Source: Ptiloglossa arizonensis | Taxonomy: Eukaryota > Arthropoda > Insecta > Hymenoptera > Colletidae | Length of the DNA stretch: 64,000 nucleotides | Direction of reading: 5' to 3' | Assembly: GCF_051014685.1 (NCBI RefSeq) | Contig: NW_027478459.1 | Coordinates: 682,001 to 746,000, forward strand | Shown here: one piece after another, positions 35,081 through 48,300 of the stretch | How the letters are laid out: the number at the start of each line of letters is the position of its first letter | Numbering within the stretch: the stretch's first letter is position 1 | Program-made: the position numbers and the translations under genes | Notes under the pieces: generated by a model | Seen by the model: the letters and a program-made list of their open reading frames with translations, nothing else | The model's database searches: none | What the model was told of the DNA's origin: nothing

Positions 35081-37735
35081 TGAAGTTAAGGAATGCATGA
35101 GAAACCATCAAAATTTTCGCAAGTCTGATACTCGAAACCAATAACTGGAATGGCCTAGGGGAAAAGTACACATATCATTGTAATCGGGCGAGTTTCTACT
35201 TTCAGATGCAACAGGAATTTCTCGAGTTCGTCAATCCGTTCGCGAGATATGGGAGTTTGAAGTTAAGGAATGGTTGAGAAACCATCAAAATTTTCGCAAG
35301 TCTGATACTCGAAACCAATAACTACAAATGCCTAGGGTAAAAATACACATACCGTTGTAATCGGGCGAGTTTCTGCTTTCAGATGCAACAGGAATTTCTG
35401 GAGTTCGTCAATGCGTTCGCGAGATATGGCAGTTTGAAGTTAAGGAATGGTTGAGAAATCATCAAAATTTTCGCAAGTCTGATACTCGCATCCAATAACT
35501 ACTATGGCCTAGGGCAAAAATACACATACCGTTGTAATCGGGCGAGTTTCTGCTGTCAGATGCAATAGGAAATTCTCGAGTTCGTCAATCCGTTCGCGAG
35601 ATATGGAAGTTTGAAGTTAAGGAATGCATGAGAAACCATCAAAATTTTCGCTGGTCTGATACTCGAAACCAACAACTACTATGGCCTAGGGGAAAAGTAC
35701 ACACACCGTTGTAATCGGGCGAGTTTCTGCATTCAGATGCAATAGGAAATTCTCAAGTTCGTCAATCCGTTCGCGAGATATGGAAGCTTGAAGTTAAGGA
35801 ATGCTTGGGAAACCATCAAAATTTTCGCTGGTCTGATACTCGAAACCAACAACTGGAATGGCCTAGGGGAAAAGTACACACACCGTTGTAATCGGGCGAG
35901 TTTCTGCTTTCAGATGTAACAGGAAATTCTCGAGTTCGTCAATCCGTTCGCGAGATATGGAAGTGTGAAAATAAGGAATGGTTGAGAAACCATCAAAATT
36001 TTCGCAAGTCTGATACTCGAAACCAATAACTTCAAAGGCCTAGGGGGAAAAAACACATACCGTTGTAATCGGGCGACTTTCTACTTTCACATGCAACCGG
36101 AATTTCTCGAGTTCGTCCATCCTTTCGCGGGATATGGAAGTTTGAAGTTAAGGAATGCATGAGAAACCATCAAAATTTTCACAAGTCCGATTCGCGAATC
36201 CAATAACTACAATGGCCTAGGACAAAAATACACATATCGCTGTAATCGGGCGAGTTTCTACTTTCAGATGCAACAGGAATTTCTCGAGTTCGTCAATCCG
36301 TTCGCGAGATATGGGAGTTTGAAGTTAAGGAATGGTGGAGAAACCATCAAAATTTTCGCAGGTCTGATACTCGAAACAAACAACTACAAAGGCCTAGGGG
36401 GAAAACACACATATCTTTGTAATCGGGCGAGTTTCTACTTTCAGATGCAACAGGAATTTCTTGAGTTCGTCAATCCGTTCGCGAGATATGGGAGTTTGAA
36501 GTCAAGGAATGGTTGAGAAACCATCACAATTTTCGCAAGTCTGATACTTGAAATCAATAACTACTAGGGCCTAGGGGAAAAATACACATACCATTGTAAT
36601 CGGGCGAGTTTCTGCGTTCAGATGCAATAGGAAATTCTCGAGTTCGTCAATCCGTTCGCGAGATATGGAAGTGTGAAGTTAAGGAATGCATGAGAAACCA
36701 TCAAAATTTCCGCAAGTCTGATACTCGAAACCAATAACTGGAATGGCCTAGGGGAAAAGTACACATATCATTGTAATCGGGCGAGTTTCTACTTTCAGAT
36801 GCAACAGGAATTTCTCGAGTTCGTCAATCCGTTCGCGAGATATGGGAGTTTGAAGTTAAGGAATGGTTGAGAAACCATCAAAATTTTCGCAAGTCTGACA
36901 CTCGAAACCAATAACTACAAATGCCTAGGGTAAAAATACACATACCGATGTAATCGGGCGAGTTTCTACTTTCAGATGCAACAGGAATTTCTGGAGTTCG
37001 TCAATGCGTTCGCGAGATATGGCAGTTTGAAGTTAAGGAATGGTTGAGAAATCATCAAAATTTTCGCAAGTCTGATACTCGCATCCAATAACTACTATGG
37101 CCTAGGGAAAAAATACACATACCGTTGTAATCGGGCGAGTTTCTGCTGTCAGATGCAATAGGAAATTCTCGAGTTCGTCAATCCGTTCGCGAGATATGGA
37201 AGTTTGAAGTTAAGGAATGCATGAGAAACAATCAAAATTTTCGCTGGTCTGATACTCGAAACCAACAACTACTATGGCCTAGGGGAAAAGTACACACACC
37301 GTTGTAATCGGGCGAGTTTCTGCATTCAGATGCAATAGGAAATTCTCAAGTTCGTCAATCCGTTCGCGAGATATGGATGTTTGAAGTTAAGGAATGCTTG
37401 GGAAACCATCAAAATTTTCGCTGGTCTGATACTCGAAACCAACAACTGGAATGGCCTAGGGGAAAAGTACACACACCGTTGTAATCGGGCGAGTTTCTGC
37501 TTTCAGATGCAACAGGAATTTCTCGAGTTCGTCAATCCGTTCGCGAGATATGGGAGTTTGAAGTTAAGGAATGGTTGAGAAACCATCAAAATTTTCGCAA
37601 GTCTGATACTCGAAACCAATAACTACAAATGCCTAGGGTAAAAATACACATACCGTTGTAATCGGGCGAGTTTCTACTTTCAGAGGCAACAGGAATTTCT
37701 GGAGTTCGTCAATGCGTTCGCGAGATATGGCAGTT
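35081..37735. repeat. 1,593-bp (nine-monomer) duplication plus 708-bp step
   Basis: The distinctive junction CTGGAGTTCGTCAATGCG followed by ATATGGCAG occurs with ATGCG at 35,411, 37,004 and 37,712, spacings of nine and four monomers. Upstream CATATCATTG monomers and downstream CTCGCATCCAATAAC monomers repeat in the same register. Single changes distinguish the copies, for example CCGATGTAATC near 36,947 and AGAGGCAACAGG near 37,682. A truncated dyad, GGTGGAGAAACC, is seen near 36,333. Confidence 0.8.
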
Positions 37736-40700
37736 TGAATTAAGGAATGGTTGAAAAATCATCAAAATTTTCGCAAGTCTGATACTCGCATCCAATAACT
37801 ACTATGGCCTAGGGCAAAAATACACATACCGTTGTAATCGGGCGAGTTTCTGCTGTCAGATGCAATAGGAAATTGTCGAGTTCGTCAATCCGTTCGCGAG
37901 ATATGGAAGTTTGAAGTTAAGGAATGCTTGGGAAACCATCAAAATTTTCGCTGGTCTGATACTCGAAACCAACAACTGGAATGGCCTAGGGGAAAAGTAC
38001 ACACACCGTTGTAATCGGGCGAGTTTCTGCTTTCAGATGTAATAGGAAATTCTCGAGTTCGTCAATCCGTTCGCGAGATATGGAAGTGTGAAAATAAGGA
38101 ATGGTTGAGAAACCATCAAAATTTTCGCAAGTCTGATACTCGAAACCAATAACTTCAAAGGCCTAGGGGAAAAATACACATACCGTTGTAATCGGGCGCC
38201 TTTCTACTTTCACATGCAACCGGAATTTCTCGAGTTCGTCCATCCGTTCGCGGGATATGGAAGTTTGAAGTTAAGGAATGCATGAGAAACCATCAAAATT
38301 TTCGCAAGTCTGATACTCGAAACCAATACCTACAAAGGCCTAGGGGAAAGATACACATACCTTTGAAATCGGGCGACTTTCTACTTTCACATGCAACAGG
38401 AATTTCTCGAGTTCGTCAATCCGTTCGCGAGATATGGGATTTTGAAGTTAATAAATGGTTGAGAAACCATGAAAATTTTCGCAAGTCTGATATTCGAAAC
38501 CAATAACTACAAATGCCTAGGGGAAAAATACAAATACCATTGTAATCGGGCGAGTTTCTGCTGTCAGATGCAATAGGAAATTCTCGAGTTCGTCAATCCG
38601 TTCGCGAGATATGGAAGTTTGAAGTTAAGGAATGCTTGGGAAACCATCAAAATTTTCGCTGGTCTGATACTCGAAACCAACAACTGGAATGGCCTAGGGG
38701 AAAAGTACACACACCGTTGTAATCGGGCGAGTTTCTGCTTTCAGATGTAATAGGAAATTCTCGAGTTCGTCAATCCGTTCGCGAGATATGGAAGTGTGAA
38801 AATAAGGAATGGTTGAGAAACCATCAAAATTTTCGCAAGTCTGATACTCGAAACCAATAACTTCAAAGGCCTAGGGGAAAAATACACATACCGTTGTAAT
38901 CGGGCGCCTTTCTACTTTCACATGCAACCGGAATTTCTCGAGTTCGTCCATCCGTTCGCGGGATATGGAAGTTTGAAGTTAAGGAATGCATGAGAAACCA
39001 TCAAAATTTTCGCAAGTCTGATACTCGAAACCAATAACTTCAAAGGCCTAGGGGAAAAATACACATACCGTTGTAATCGGGCGCCTTTCTACTTTCACAT
39101 GCAACTGGAATTTCTCGAGTTCGTCCATCCGTTCGCGGGATATGGAAGTTTGAAGTTAAGGAATGCATGAGAAACCATCAAAATTTTCGCTGGTCTGATA
39201 CTCGAAACCAACAACTACTATGGCCTAGGGCAAAAATACACATACCGTTGTAATCGGTCGAGTTTCTGCAATCAGATGCAATAGGAAATTCTCGAGTTCG
39301 TCAATCCGTTCGCGAGATATGGAAGTTTGAAGTTAAAGAATGCTTGGGAAACCATCAAAATTTTCGCTGGTCTGATACTCGAAACCAACAACTGGAATGG
39401 CCTAGGGGAAAAGTACACACTCCGTTGTAATCGGGCGTGTTTCTGCTTTCAAATGTAATAGGAAATTCTCGAGTTCGTCAATCCGTTCGCGAGATATGGA
39501 AGTTTGAAGTTAAGGAATGCTTGGGAAACCATCAAAATTTTCGCTGGTCTGATACTCGAAACCAACAACTGGAATGGCCTAGGGGAAAAGTACACACACC
39601 GTTGTAATCGGGCGAGTTTCTGCTTTCAAATGCAATAGGAAATTCTCGAGTTCGTCAGTCCGTTCGCGAGATATGGAAGTGTGAAAATAAGGAATGGTTG
39701 AGAAACCATCGAAATTTTCGCAAGTCTGATACACGAAACCAATAACTTCAAAGGCCTAGGGGAAAAATACACATACCGTTGTAATCGGGCGACTTTCTAC
39801 TTTCACATGCAACCGGAATTTCTCGAGTTCGTCAATCCGTTCGCGGGATATGGGAATTTGAAGTTAAGGAATGGTTGAGAAATCATCAAAATTTTCGCAA
39901 GTCTGATACTCGAAACAAACAACTACAAAGGCCTAGGGGGAAAACACACATATCTTTGTAATCGGGCGAGTTTCTACTTTCAGATGCAACAGGAATGTCT
40001 CGAGTTCGTCAATCCGTTCGCGAGATATGGGAGTTTGAAGTTAAGGAATGGTTGAGAAACCATCACAATTTTCGCAAGTCTGATACTTGAAATCAATAAC
40101 TACTAGGTCCTAGGGGAAAAATACACATACCATTGTAATCGGGCGAGTTTCTGCGTTCAGATGCAATAGGAAATTCTCGAGTTCGTCAATCCGTTCGCGA
40201 GATATGGAAGTGTGAAGTTAAGGAATGCATGAGAAACCATCAAAATTTTCGCCAGTCTGATACTCGAAACCAATAACTGGATTGGCCTAGGCGAAAAGTA
40301 CACATATCATTGTAATCGGGCGAGTTTCTACTTTCAGATGCAACAGGAATTTCTCGAGTTCGTCAATCCGTTCGCGAGATATGGGAGTTTGAAGTTAAGG
40401 AATGGTTGAGAAACCATCAAAATTTTCGCAAGTCTGATACTCGAAACCAATAACTACAAATGCCTAGGGTAAAAATACACATACCGTTGTAATCGGGCGA
40501 GTTTCTACTTTCAGATGCAACAGGAATTTCTGGAGTTCGTCAATTCGTTCGCGAGATATGGCAGTTTGAAGTTAAGGAATGGTTGAGAAATCATCAAAAT
40601 TTTCGCAAGTCTGATACTCGCATCCAATAACTACTATGGCCTAGGGCAAAAATACACATACCGTTGTAATCGGGCGAGTTTCTGCTGTCAGATGCAATAG

Positions 40701-43700
40701 GAAATTCTCGACTTCGTCAATCCGTTCGCGAGATATGGAAGTTTGAAGTTAAGGAATGCATGAGAAACCATCAAAATTTTCGCTGGTCTGATACTCGAAA
40801 CCAACAACTACTATGGCCTAGGGCAAAAATACACATACCGTTGTAATCGGGCGAGTTTCTGCATTCAGATGCAATTGGAAATTCTCGAGTTCGTCAATCC
40901 GTTCGCGAGATATGGAAGTTTGAAGTTAAGGAATGCTTGAGAAACCATCAAAATTTTCGCTGGTCTGATACTCGAAACCAACAACTGGAATGGCCTAGGG
41001 GAAAAGTACACACACCGTCGCAATCGGGCGAGTTTCTGCTTTCAGATGCAATAGGAAATTTTCGAGTACGTCAATCCGTTCGCGAGATATGGAAGTGTGA
41101 AAATAAGGAATGGTTGAGAAACCATCAAAATTTTCGCAAGTCTGATACTCTAAACCAATAAATTCAAAGGCCTAGGGGAAAAATACACATACCGTTGTAA
41201 TCGGGCGACTTTCTACTTTCACATGCAACAGGAATTTCTCGAGTTCGTCAATCCATTCGCGGGATATGGGAGTTTGAAGTTAAGGAATGGTTGAGAAACC
41301 ATCAAAATTTTCGCTGGTCTGATACTCGAAACCAACAACTGGAATGGCCTAGGGGAAAAGTACACACACCGTTGTAACCGTGCGAGTTTCTGCTTTCAGA
41401 TGCAATAGGAAATTCTCGAGTTCGTCAATCCGTTCGCGAGATATGGAAGTGTGAAAATAAGGAATGGTTGAGAAACCATCAAAATTTTCGCAAGTCTGTT
41501 ACTCGAAAACAATAACTTCAAAGGCCTAGGGGAAAAATACACATACCGTTGTAATCGGGCGACTTTCTACTTTCACATGAAACAGTAATTTCTCGAGTTC
41601 GTCAATCCGTTCGCGAGATATGGGAGTTTGAAGTTAAGGAATGGTTGAGAAATCATCAAAATTTTCGCATGTCTGATACTCGAATCCAATAACTACAATG
41701 GCCTAGGGGAAAAATACACATACCGTTGTAATCGGGCGAGTTTCTACTTTCAGATGCAACAGGAATGTCTCGAGTTCGTCAATCCGTCCGCGAGATATGG
41801 GAGTTTGAAGTTAAGGAATGGTTGAGAAACCGTCAAAATTTTCGCAAGTCTGATACTCGAAACCAATAACTACAAATGCCTAGGGGAAAAATACACATAC
41901 CATTGTAATCGGGCGAGTTTCTGCTGTCAGATGCAATAGGAAATTCTCGAGTTCGTCAATCCGTTCGCGAGATATGGAAGTGTGAAGTTAAGGAATGCAT
42001 GAGAAACCATCAAAATTTTCGGTGGTCTGATACTCGAAACCAACAACTACTATGGCCTAGGGCAAAAATACACATACCGTTGTAACCGGGCGAGTTTCTG
42101 CATTCAGATGCAATAGGAAATTCTCGAGTTCGTCAATCCGTTCGCGAGATATGGAAGTTTGAAGTTAAGGAATGCTTGAGAAACCATCAAAATTTTCGCT
42201 GGTCTGATACTCGAAACCAACAACTGGAATTGTCTAGGGGAAAAGTACACACACCGTTGTAATCGTGCGAGTTTCTGCTTTCAGATGCAATAGGAAATTC
42301 TCGAGTTCGTCAATCCGTTCGCGAGATGTGGAAGTTTGAAGTTAAGGAATGATTGAGAAACCATCAAAATTTTCGCAAGTCTGATACTCGAAACCAATAA
42401 CTGGAATGGCCTAGGAGAAAAGTACACACACCATTGTATTCGGGCGTGTTTCTACTTTCAGATGCAACAGGAATTACTCGAGTTCGTCAATCCGTTCGCA
42501 AGATATGGGAGTTTGAAGTTAAGGAATGCTTGAGAAACCATCAAAATTTTCGCAAGTCTGATACTCGAAACCAATAACTACTATGGCCTAGGGCAAAAAT
42601 GCATATACCGTTGTAACCGGGCGAGTTTCTGCTTTCAGATGCAATAGGAAATTCTCGAGTTCGTCAATCCGTTCGCGAGATATGTAAGTGTGAAGTTAAG
42701 GAATGGTTGAGAAACCATCAAAATTATCGCAAGTCTGATACTCGAAACCAATAACTGCAATGGCCTAGGGGAAAAATACACATACCGTTGTAATCGGGCG
42801 AGTTTCTACTTCCACATGCAACAGGAATTTCTCGAGTTCGTCAATCCGTTCGCGAGAAATGGGAGTTTGAAGTTAGGAATGGTTGAGGAACCATCAAAAT
42901 TTTCGCTGGTCTAATACTCGAAACCAATAACTGGAATGGCCTAGGGGAAAAGTACACATACCATTGTAATCGGGCGAGTTTCTACTTCAGATGCAACAGG
43001 AATTTCTCGAGTTCGTCAATCCGTTCGCGAGATATGGGAGTTTGAAATTAAGGAATGCTTGAGAAACCATCAAAATTTTCGCAAGTCTGATACTCGAAAC
43101 CAATAACTACTATGGCCTAGGGCAAAAATGCATATACCGTTGTATCCGGGTGAGTTTCTGCTTTCAGATGCAATAGGAATTTCTCGAGTTCGTCAATCCG
43201 TTCGCGAGATATGTAAATGTGAAGTTAAGGAATGGTTGAGAAACCATCAAAATTATCGCAAGTCTGATACTCGAAACCAATAACTGGAATGGCCTAGGGG
43301 AAAAGTACACATACCATTGTAATCGGGCGAGTTTCTACTTTCAGATGCAACAGGAATTTCTCGAGTTCGTCAATCCGTTCGCGAGAAATGGCAGTTTGAA
43401 GTTACGGAATGGTTGAGAAACCATCAACATTTTTGCAATTGTGATGCTAGATACGAATAACTGGAATGGCCTAGGGGAAAAGTACACATACCATTGTAAT
43501 CGGGCGAGTTTCTACTTTCAGATGCAACAGGAATTTCTCGTGTTCGTCAATGCGTTCGCGAGATATGGGAGTTTGAAGTTAAGGAATGGCTGAGAAATCA
43601 TAAAAATTTTCGCAAGTCTGATACTCGAATCCAATAACTATTATGGCCTAGGGCAAAAATACACATACCGCTGTAATCGGGCGACATTCTGCTTTTAGAT

Positions 43701-44890
43701 GCAATAGGAAATTCTCGAGTTCGTCAATCCGTTCGCGAGATATGGAAGTTTGAAGTTAAGGAATGCTTGAGAAACCATCAAAATTTTCGCAAGTCTGATA
43801 CTCGAAACCAATAACTACTATAGCCTAGGGCAAAAATGCACATACCGTTGTAACCGGGCGAGTTTCTGCTTTCAGATGCAATAGGAAATTCTCGAGTTCG
43901 TCAATCCGTTCTTGAGGTATGTAAGTGTGAAGTTACGGAATGGTTGAGAAACCATCAAAATTATCGCAAGTCTGATACTCGAAACCAATAACTGGAAAGG
44001 CCTAGGGGAAAAGTGCACATACCGTTGTAATCGGGCGAGTTTCTACTTTCAGATGCAACAGGAATTTCTCGAGTTCGTCAATCCGTTCGCGAGATATGGG
44101 AGTTTGAATTTAAGGAAAGGTTGAGAAACCATCAAAATTTTCGCAAGCCTGATACTCGAAACCAATAACTACAAAGGCCTAGGGGAAAAATACACATACC
44201 GTTGTAATCGGGCGAGTTTCTACTACCACATGCAACACGAATTTCTCGAGTTCGTCAATCCGTTCGCGAGATATGGGAGTTCGAAGTTAAGGAATGGTTG
44301 AGAAACCATCAAAATTTTCCCTGGTCTAATACTCGAAACCAATAACTGGAATGGCCTAGGGGAAAAGTACACACACAATTGTAATCCGGCGGGTTTCTAC
44401 TTTAAGATGCAACAGGAATTCCTCGAGTTCGTTAATCCGTCCGCGAGATATGAGAGATTGAAGTTAAGGAATGGTTGAGAAACCATCAAAATTTTCGCAA
44501 GTTTGATACTCGAAACCAATAACTGGATTGGCCTAGGGCAAAAATGCATATACCGTTGTAACCGGGTGAGTTTCTGCTTTCAGATGCAATAAGAAATTCT
44601 CGAGTTCGTCAATCCGTTCGCGAGATATGTAAGTGTGAAGTTAAGGAATGGTTGAGAAACCATCAAAATTATCGCAAGTCTGATACTCGAAACCAATAAC
44701 TACAATGGCCTAGGGGAAAAATACACATACCGTTGTAATCGGGCGAGTTTCTGCTTTCAGATTGAATAGGAAATTCTCGAGTTCGTCAATCCGTTCGCGA
44801 GATATGGGAGTTTGAATTTAAGGAAAGGTTGAGAAACCATCAAAATTTTCGCAAGTCTGATTCTCGAAACCAATAACAACAAAGGCCTAG
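37736..44890. repeat. Large block R, copy 1
   Basis: About 40 monomers. Markers: GTTTGAATTAAGG (a 176-bp monomer) at the left end, CAATACCTACAAAGG at 38,323, ATCGGTCGAG near 39,253, AAATGCAATAGG near 39,628, ATTCGTTCG at 40,543, GAAAACAATAAC at 41,504, TCGGTGG near 42,018, TGTCTAGGGG at 42,231 and GTGATGCTAGATAC at 43,441. From about 42.2 kb onward the monomers become more diverse, with TGCATATACC, TAACCGGG and TTATCGCAAG variants. Two single-base losses are seen near 42,870 (GTTAGGAATGG) and 42,986 (CTACTTCAGATG). Confidence 0.82.
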
Positions 44891-45340
44891 CGGAAAAATA
44901 CACATACCGTTGTAATCGGGCGCCTTTCTACTTTCACATGCAACTGGAATTTCTCGAGTTCGTCCATCCGTTCGCTGGATATGGAAGTTTGAAGTTAAGG
45001 AATGCATGAGAAACCATCAAAATTTTCGCTGGTCTGATACTCGAAACCAACAACTACTATGGCCTAGGGCAAAAATACACATACCGTTGTAATCGGTCGA
45101 GTTTCTGCATTCAGATGCAATAGGAAATTCTCGAGTTCGTCAATCCGTTCGCGAGATATGGAAGTTTGAAGTTAAGGAATGCTTGGGAAACCATCAAAAT
45201 TTTCGCTGGTCTGATACTCGAAACCAACAACTGGAATGGCCTAGGGGAAAAGTACACACTCCGTTGTAATCGGGCGTGTTTCTGCTTTCAAATGTAATAG
45301 GAAATTCTCGAGTTCGTCAATCCGTTCGCGAGATATGGAA
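44891..45340. repeat. Junction segment copied from about 39.06-39.48 kb
   Basis: ATCGGTCGAG at about 45,094 and ACACTCCG at 45,256 match 39,255 and 39,417 with one offset, 5,839 bp. To its left the sequence continues block R copy 1, and to its right block R starts again from its left end. The order therefore jumps forward and then back, as expected when two unequal exchanges or a conversion tract meet. Confidence 0.75.
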
Positions 45341-48300
45341 GTTTGAATTAAGGAATGGTTGAGAAATCATCAAAATTTTCGCAAGTCTGATACTCGCATC
45401 CAATAACTACTATGGCCTAGGGCAAAAATACACATACCGTTGTAATCGGGCGAGTTTCTGCTGTCAGATGCAATAGGAAATTGTCGAGTTCGTCAATCCG
45501 TTCGCGAGATATGGAAGTTTGAAGTTAAGGAATGCTTGGGAAACCATCAAAATTTTCGCTGGTCTGATACTCGAAACCAACAACTGGAATGGCCTAGGGG
45601 AAAAGTACACACACCGTTGTAATCGGGCGAGTTTCTGCTTTCAGATGTAATAGGAAATTCTCGAGTTCGTCAATCCGTTCGCGAGATATGGAAGTGTGAA
45701 AATAAGGAATGGTTGAGAAACCATCAAAATTTTCGCAAGTCTGATACTCGAAACCAATAACTTCAAAGGCCTAGGGGAAAAATACACATACCGTTGTAAT
45801 CGGGCGCCTTTCTACTTTCACATGCAACCGGAATTTCTCGAGTTCGTCCATCCGTTCGCGGGATATGGAAGTTTGAAGTTAAGGAATGCATGAGAAACCA
45901 TCAAAATTTTCGCAAGTCTGATACCCGAAACCAATACCTACAAAGGCCTAGGGGAAAGATACACATACCTTTGAAATCGGGCGACTTTCTACTTTCACAT
46001 GCAACAGGAATTTCTCGAGTTCGTCAATCCGTTCGCGAGATATGGGATTTTGAAGTTAATAAATGGTTGAGAAACCATGAAAATTTTCGCAAGTCTGATA
46101 TTCGAAACCAATAACTACAAATGCCTCGGGGAAAAATACAAATACCATTGTAATCGGGCGAGTTTCTGCTGTCAGATGCAATAGGAAATTCTCGAGTTCG
46201 TCAATCCGTTCGCGAGATATGGAAGTTTGAAGTTAAGGAATGCTTGGGAAACCATCAAAATTTTCGCTGGTCTGATACTCGAAACCAACAACTGGAATGG
46301 CCTAGGGGAAAAGTACACACACCGTTGTAATCGGGCGAGTTTCTGCTTTCAGATGTAATAGGAAATTCTCGAGTTCCTCAATCCGTTCGCGAGTTATGGA
46401 AGTGTGAAAATAAGGAATGGTTGAGAAACCATCAAAATTTTCGCAAGTCTGATACTCGAAACCAATAACTTCAAAGGCCTAGGGGAAAAATACACATACC
46501 GTTGTAATCGGGCGCCTTTCTACTTTCACATGCAACTGGAATTTCTCGAGTTCGTCCATCCGTTCGCTGGATATGGAAGTTTGAAGTTAAGGAATGCATG
46601 AGAAACCATCAAAATTTTCGCTGGTCTGATACTCGAAACCAACAACTACTATGGCCTAGGGCAAAAATACACATACCGTTGTAATCGGTCGAGTTTCTGC
46701 ATTCAGATGCAATAGGAAATTCTCGAGTTCGTCAATCCGTTCGCGAGATATGGAAGTTTGAAGTTAAGGAATGCTTGGGAAACCATCAAAGTTTTCGCTG
46801 GTCTGATACTCGAAACCAACAACTGGAATGGCCTAGGGGAAAAGTACACACACCGTTGTAATCGGGCGAGTTTCTGCTTTCAAATGCAATAGGAAATTCT
46901 CGAGTTCGTCAGTCCGTTCGCGAGATATGGAAGTGTGAAAATAAGGAATGGTTGAGAAACCATCAAAATTTTCGCAAGTCTGATACACGAAACCAATAAC
47001 TTCAAAGGCCTAGGGCAAAATACACATACCGTTGTAATCGGGCGACTTTCTACTTTCACATGCAACCGGAATTTCTCGAGTTCGTCAATCCGTTCGCGGG
47101 ATATGGGAATTTGAAGTTAAGGAATGGTTGAGAAATCATCAAAATTTTCGCAAGTCCGATTCGCGAATCCAATAACTACAATGGCCTAGGGCAAAAATAC
47201 ACATACCGCTGTAATCGGGCGAGCTTCTACTTTCAGATGCAACAGGAATTTCTCGAGGTCGTCAATCCGTTAGCGAGATATGGGAGTTTGAAGTTAAGGA
47301 ATGGTTGAGAAACCATCAAAATTTTCGCAAGTCTGATACTCGAAACAAACAACTACAAAGGCCTAGGGGGAAAACACACATATCTTTGTAATCGGGCGAG
47401 TTTCTACTTTCAGATGCAACAGGAATGTCTCGAGTTCGTCAATCCGTTCGCGAGATATGGGAGTTTGAAGTTAAGGAATGGTTGAGAAACCATCACAATT
47501 TTCGCAAGTCTGATACTTGAAATCAATAACTACTAGGTCCTAGGGGAAAAATACACATACCATTGTAATCGGGCGAGTTTCTGCGTTCAGATGCAATAGG
47601 AAATTCTCGAGTTCGTCAATCCGTTCGCGAGATATGGAAGTGTGAAGTTAAGGAATGCATGAGAAACCATCAAAATTTTCGCCAGTCTGATACTCGAAAC
47701 CAATAACTGGAATGGCCTAGGCGAAAAGTACACATATCATTGCAATCGGGCGAGTTTCTACTTTCAGATGCAACAGGAATTTCTCGAGTTCGTCAATCCG
47801 TTCGCGAGATATGGGAGTTTGAAGTTAAGGAATGGTTGAGAAACCATCAAAATTTTCGCAAGTCTGATACTCGAAACCAATAACTACAAATGCCTAGGGT
47901 AAAAATACACATACCGTTGTAATCGGGCGAGTTTCTACTTTCAGATGCAACAGGAATTTCTGGAGTTCGTCAATGCGTTCGCGAGATATGGCAGTTTGAA
48001 GTTAAGGAATGGTTGAGAAATCATCAAAATTTTCGCAAGTCTGATACTCGCATCCAATAACTACTATGGCCTAGGGCAAAAATACACATACCGTTGTAAT
48101 CGGGCGAGTTTCTGCTGTCAGATGCAATAGGAAATTCTCGACTTCGTCAATCCGTTCGCGAGATATGGAAGTTTGAAGTTAAGGAATGCATGAGAAACCA
48201 TCAAAATGTTCGCTGGTCTGGTACTCGAAACCAACAACTACTATGGCCTAGGGCAAAAATACACATACCGTTGTAATCGGGCGAGTTTCTGCATTCAGAT

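Noticed and set aside
35081..37735. Possible foreign insertion suggested by CTGGAGTTCGTCAATGCG and ATATGGCAG variants
   Set aside because: The segment stays in 177-bp register and differs from its neighbours by point changes only, so it is a monomer variant family.
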